NCBI GenBank assembly: GCA_023379705.1
Contig: JAMCPS010000010.1
Span: forward strand, 1 to 46,276
Direction of reading: 5' to 3'
Length of the DNA: 46,276 nucleotides
Source: Campylobacterota bacterium
Lineage (GTDB): Bacteria; Campylobacterota; Campylobacteria; Campylobacterales; Sulfurimonadaceae
Shown here piece after piece: positions 44,490-46,276 of the stretch. The notes under the pieces were generated by a model. The model made no database searches and was not told the origin of the DNA. It saw nothing but the letters and a program-made list of their open reading frames with translations. The position numbers and the translations under genes are program-made. Numbering within the stretch: position 1 is the stretch's first letter; the number at the start of each line of letters is the position of its first letter.

Positions 44490-45986
44490 TTAAAAAAGAG
44501 TCGGTGCTATTTCTGTTACCTTTTTGGCTTTTGGCATCATATTTTTACTCTCTTCAAAAAAGGTAATTTCATGCTCTCTCAAAATACGAATAGTATTCGT
44601 TGTTCCCTTCACTCCCACAGGGTCTCCTGCTGTAAAGATGTATGTTTGTGTTTTATCTATTATTTTACGCGCAAGTCCACGCGCAATAATGTCAGCTAAC
44701 ATATCTTCAAGCTTCCCTTTTTTCGTTAAATATGCCGGTACTACTCCCCATACAATCGTCAATAAACGTGCAACACGCTCATCATGTGTAGCGGCATAAA
44801 TAGTCATCTCTGGACGATATCGTGCAAGCTTAATAGCAGACTGACCCGATGTGGTCATTGCAATAATCCCAGCAGCATGCAACGCATCTCCCAGTCGTAC
44901 TGCTGATTCGTTAACCGTATCCATAGGGTCATGATGTTTAAACTCTAAAAATTTATCAAACGGATAAATCTCTTCAATCGATTGTATGGTGTTCACCATT
45001 GTCTCAACGACCAATACAGGATTATGTCCAACCGCGGATTCTTCAGAAAGCATTACGGCATCTGTTCCATCCAGTACGGCATTGGCCACATCACTTATCT
45101 CAGCACGTGTGGCCGTCTCTTTTTCCGTCATGGACAGTAACATTTGTGTAGCGGTAATCACAGGTTTTGAGGATTCATTTGCTTTTCGAATCAACATTTT
45201 TTGAATCGTAGGAACACGATGGTAGGGAACTTCGATTCCCAAATCACCTCGCGCTACCATGATTCCATCTGAAGACTCTAAGATCTCATCAATATTTTCA
45301 ACTGCATCAAATTTTTCAATTTTTGCAAACAATTGAACCTCACCATTTAGTGAGGTGATGATTTTTCGAGCTTCAATCATATCCGCTGCATTTTGCACAA
45401 AAGAGATTGCCATAAAATCAACGCCATTTGCAACACCCCATGCCATGTCCAATCGGTCTTTGGGTGTTAGTACATCTATGCCTAATCGTGTATTAGGAAA
45501 ATTGACCCCTTTTTTGGAGCCAAGCCTACCTTGGTTTTCAATACTGATTCGAATAAACTCTTCACCACAGGAAATCACACTGGCCCGAATGTTCCCATCG
45601 TATAAATATATAGCATCTCCCACATTAAGCATTTTCAAGATTTCACCTTGATTTAAACAAGTTTGATAGTGATGCTCTCCTATCTTTTCCCCTTCAATCT
45701 CCTCATAATATAAATCTATTATGTCTTTAGGATGTAAATTAAACTCCTCTTTCAAGATTCCAATGCGAATTTTAGGACCGCTAATATCTTGTAAAACTCC
45801 TACAATAAGTCCAGTTTCACGCATTGCTTGACGGATATTTCCCAGTACTTGTGAATGATAGGCATGTGTTCCATGTGAAAAATTAAGACGAAAAACATTA
45901 ACACCAGCTCTAATCATTCCCGATAATGTTGCCACACTTTCCGAAGCCGGCCCCACTGTCGCTAAAATCTTTGTTCGTTTTTGCAT
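44490..45986 (-). CDS. pyk: Pyruvate kinase
   Basis: Pyk converts PEP and ADP to pyruvate and ATP. The 498-residue protein has the TIM-barrel motifs RTKILATVGPAS (start), RLNFSHGTH, FAKIEKFDAVEN (catalytic Lys), MVARGDLGIEVP and TATQMLLSM, then the C-terminal regulatory domain. It is about 25 residues longer at the C-terminus than most family members (end of fold near ILREHE). The start was set at 45984-45986, where GAGGAG lies upstream; an ATG 16 codons earlier has no ribosome site. It coexists here with rTCA carbon fixation, so flux direction must be controlled. Confidence 0.94.
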   Translation of the reverse strand: MQKRTKILATVGPASESVATLSGMIRAGVNVFRLNFSHGTHAYHSQVLGNIRQAMRETGLIVGVLQDISGPKIRIGILKEEFNLHPKDIIDLYYEEIEGEKIGEHHYQTCLNQGEILKMLNVGDAIYLYDGNIRASVISCGEEFIRISIENQGRLGSKKGVNFPNTRLGIDVLTPKDRLDMAWGVANGVDFMAISFVQNAADMIEARKIITSLNGEVQLFAKIEKFDAVENIDEILESSDGIMVARGDLGIEVPYHRVPTIQKMLIRKANESSKPVITATQMLLSMTEKETATRAEISDVANAVLDGTDAVMLSEESAVGHNPVLVVETMVNTIQSIEEIYPFDKFLEFKHHDPMDTVNESAVRLGDALHAAGIIAMTTSGQSAIKLARYRPEMTIYAATHDERVARLLTIVWGVVPAYLTKKGKLEDMLADIIARGLARKIIDKTQTYIFTAGDPVGVKGTTNTIRILREHEITFFEESKNMMPKAKKVTEIAPTLF

Positions 45987-46107
45987 ATACTCTCCTCTGA
46001 CACATATAGTATTTATTTTTGTAGATAGTAACACAATTAGATTACAATTTTTAGTTTTTTGTCGATATTACTCATGCCATCTCAGTGATTACAGAGGTGA
46101 ATTCGAC

Positions 46108-46113
46108 TACAAT
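46108..46113 (+). promoter_or_regulatory. Candidate -10 element for the rightmost gene
   Basis: TACAAT 36 bases before the ATG at 46150. No -35 recognised; low confidence. Confidence 0.3.
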
Positions 46114-46149
46114 CACAAACCTATTCATTAATTGGAAATCCCTTAGCCC

Positions 46150-46276
46150 ATGCAAAAACGAGCCATTGAAACTGATATCGTTTTAATTGACATCATCGAC
46201 TTTTCGCGTCTTGAAATGTCCAAGCAGCTTGAACTCATCACGTTTTTATCCCAAAGTTATAAAAAAATGATTCAAA
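46150..46276 (+). CDS. Start of a class III nucleotide-cyclase-like gene (cut by window end)
   Basis: The first 42 codons of a gene that runs off the right edge. The product begins MQKRAIETDIVLIDIIDFSRL, followed by SKQLELITFLSQSYKKMI. The D-x-x-DFSRL pattern resembles the metal-binding start of adenylate/guanylate cyclase catalytic domains. An in-frame TAG directly upstream (46144-46146) fixes the ATG as the only near start. No strong Shine-Dalgarno sequence is visible. The identity rests on a short segment. Confidence 0.5.
   Translation, partial: MQKRAIETDIVLIDIIDFSRLEMSKQLELITFLSQSYKKMIQ

Overview
The window looks like a chromosomal segment of a free-living chemolithoautotrophic member of the Campylobacterota (Epsilonproteobacteria), most like the Sulfurimonas/Sulfuricurvum group. 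Supporting evidence: ATP-citrate lyase aclBA (reductive TCA carbon fixation), aminofutalosine synthase (futalosine menaquinone route), a fused ispDF followed by an HP1021/Cj1608-type atypical response regulator, an ATP-sulfurylase-like gene and pgpA, and fbaA beside a PEB4/CBF2-type chaperone. These are arrangements I recall from Helicobacter and Campylobacter. No phage, IS element, integron, CRISPR array or tRNA gene was found. No gene-free stretch exceeds about 210 bases.

Layout: (1) 1-190, a strong minus-strand promoter and leader leaving the window on the left, of the kind that drives rRNA operons. (2) 189-4117, a type IV/II pseudopilin gene and the aclBA operon with its promoter and terminator. 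(3) 4173-8068, a mqnE - glutamine amidotransferase - GT39-like operon and a cytosolic diguanylate cyclase. (4) 8144-12469, glnD-glmS. (5) 12580-16408, two convergent paralogous diguanylate cyclases with a periplasmic c-heme sensor domain. (6) 16439-19122, thiC-mrp with a structured leader. (7) 19238-22930, the ispDF / HP1021-like / ATP-sulfurylase-like / pgpA cluster. (8) 22927-24741, a Cache-PAS-GGDEF sensor. (9) 24796-32467, a seven-gene molybdoenzyme operon, the main accessory respiratory system here. (10) 32678-35270, aroK - thioredoxin-like - hisD, with a divergent cupin gene. (11) 35275-38709, an M23 peptidase, fbaA and a PEB4-like PPIase. (12) 38798-42669, two tandem cytosolic hybrid histidine kinases. 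(13) 42786-46276, nth, a small lipoprotein, cmoA, pyk and the start of a nucleotide-cyclase-like gene.

How the genes work together: the biosynthetic genes (rTCA cycle, isoprenoids, menaquinone, thiamine, amino-sugar, shikimate, histidine) fit an autotroph that respires through menaquinone. The molybdoenzyme operon encodes, in transcription order, a four-cluster FeS subunit, an NrfD-type quinone-facing membrane subunit, a Tat-exported Mo-bisPGD catalytic subunit, a TorD-type chaperone, a multi-cluster cytosolic FeS protein with a zinc-ribbon-like tail, a protein resembling the isolated substrate-binding half of shikimate dehydrogenase but without its catalytic residues, and an unknown acidic protein. 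The B-C-A order recalls ttrBCA and srdBCA, but the substrate cannot be assigned. Signalling capacity is high: four GGDEF proteins and no EAL or HD-GYP protein, two hybrid kinases and an atypical receiver regulator.

Most worth a second look: the AroE-N-like accessory protein, the ATP-sulfurylase homologue that has lost its sulfate/ATP motifs, Mrp without its CxxC but with a Cys-rich tail, the paired heme-c/Cys-motif cyclases, and several RNA structures (a hairpin hiding a Shine-Dalgarno sequence, alternative pairings in the thiC leader, and a hairpin over the stop codon of the catalytic molybdoenzyme gene).
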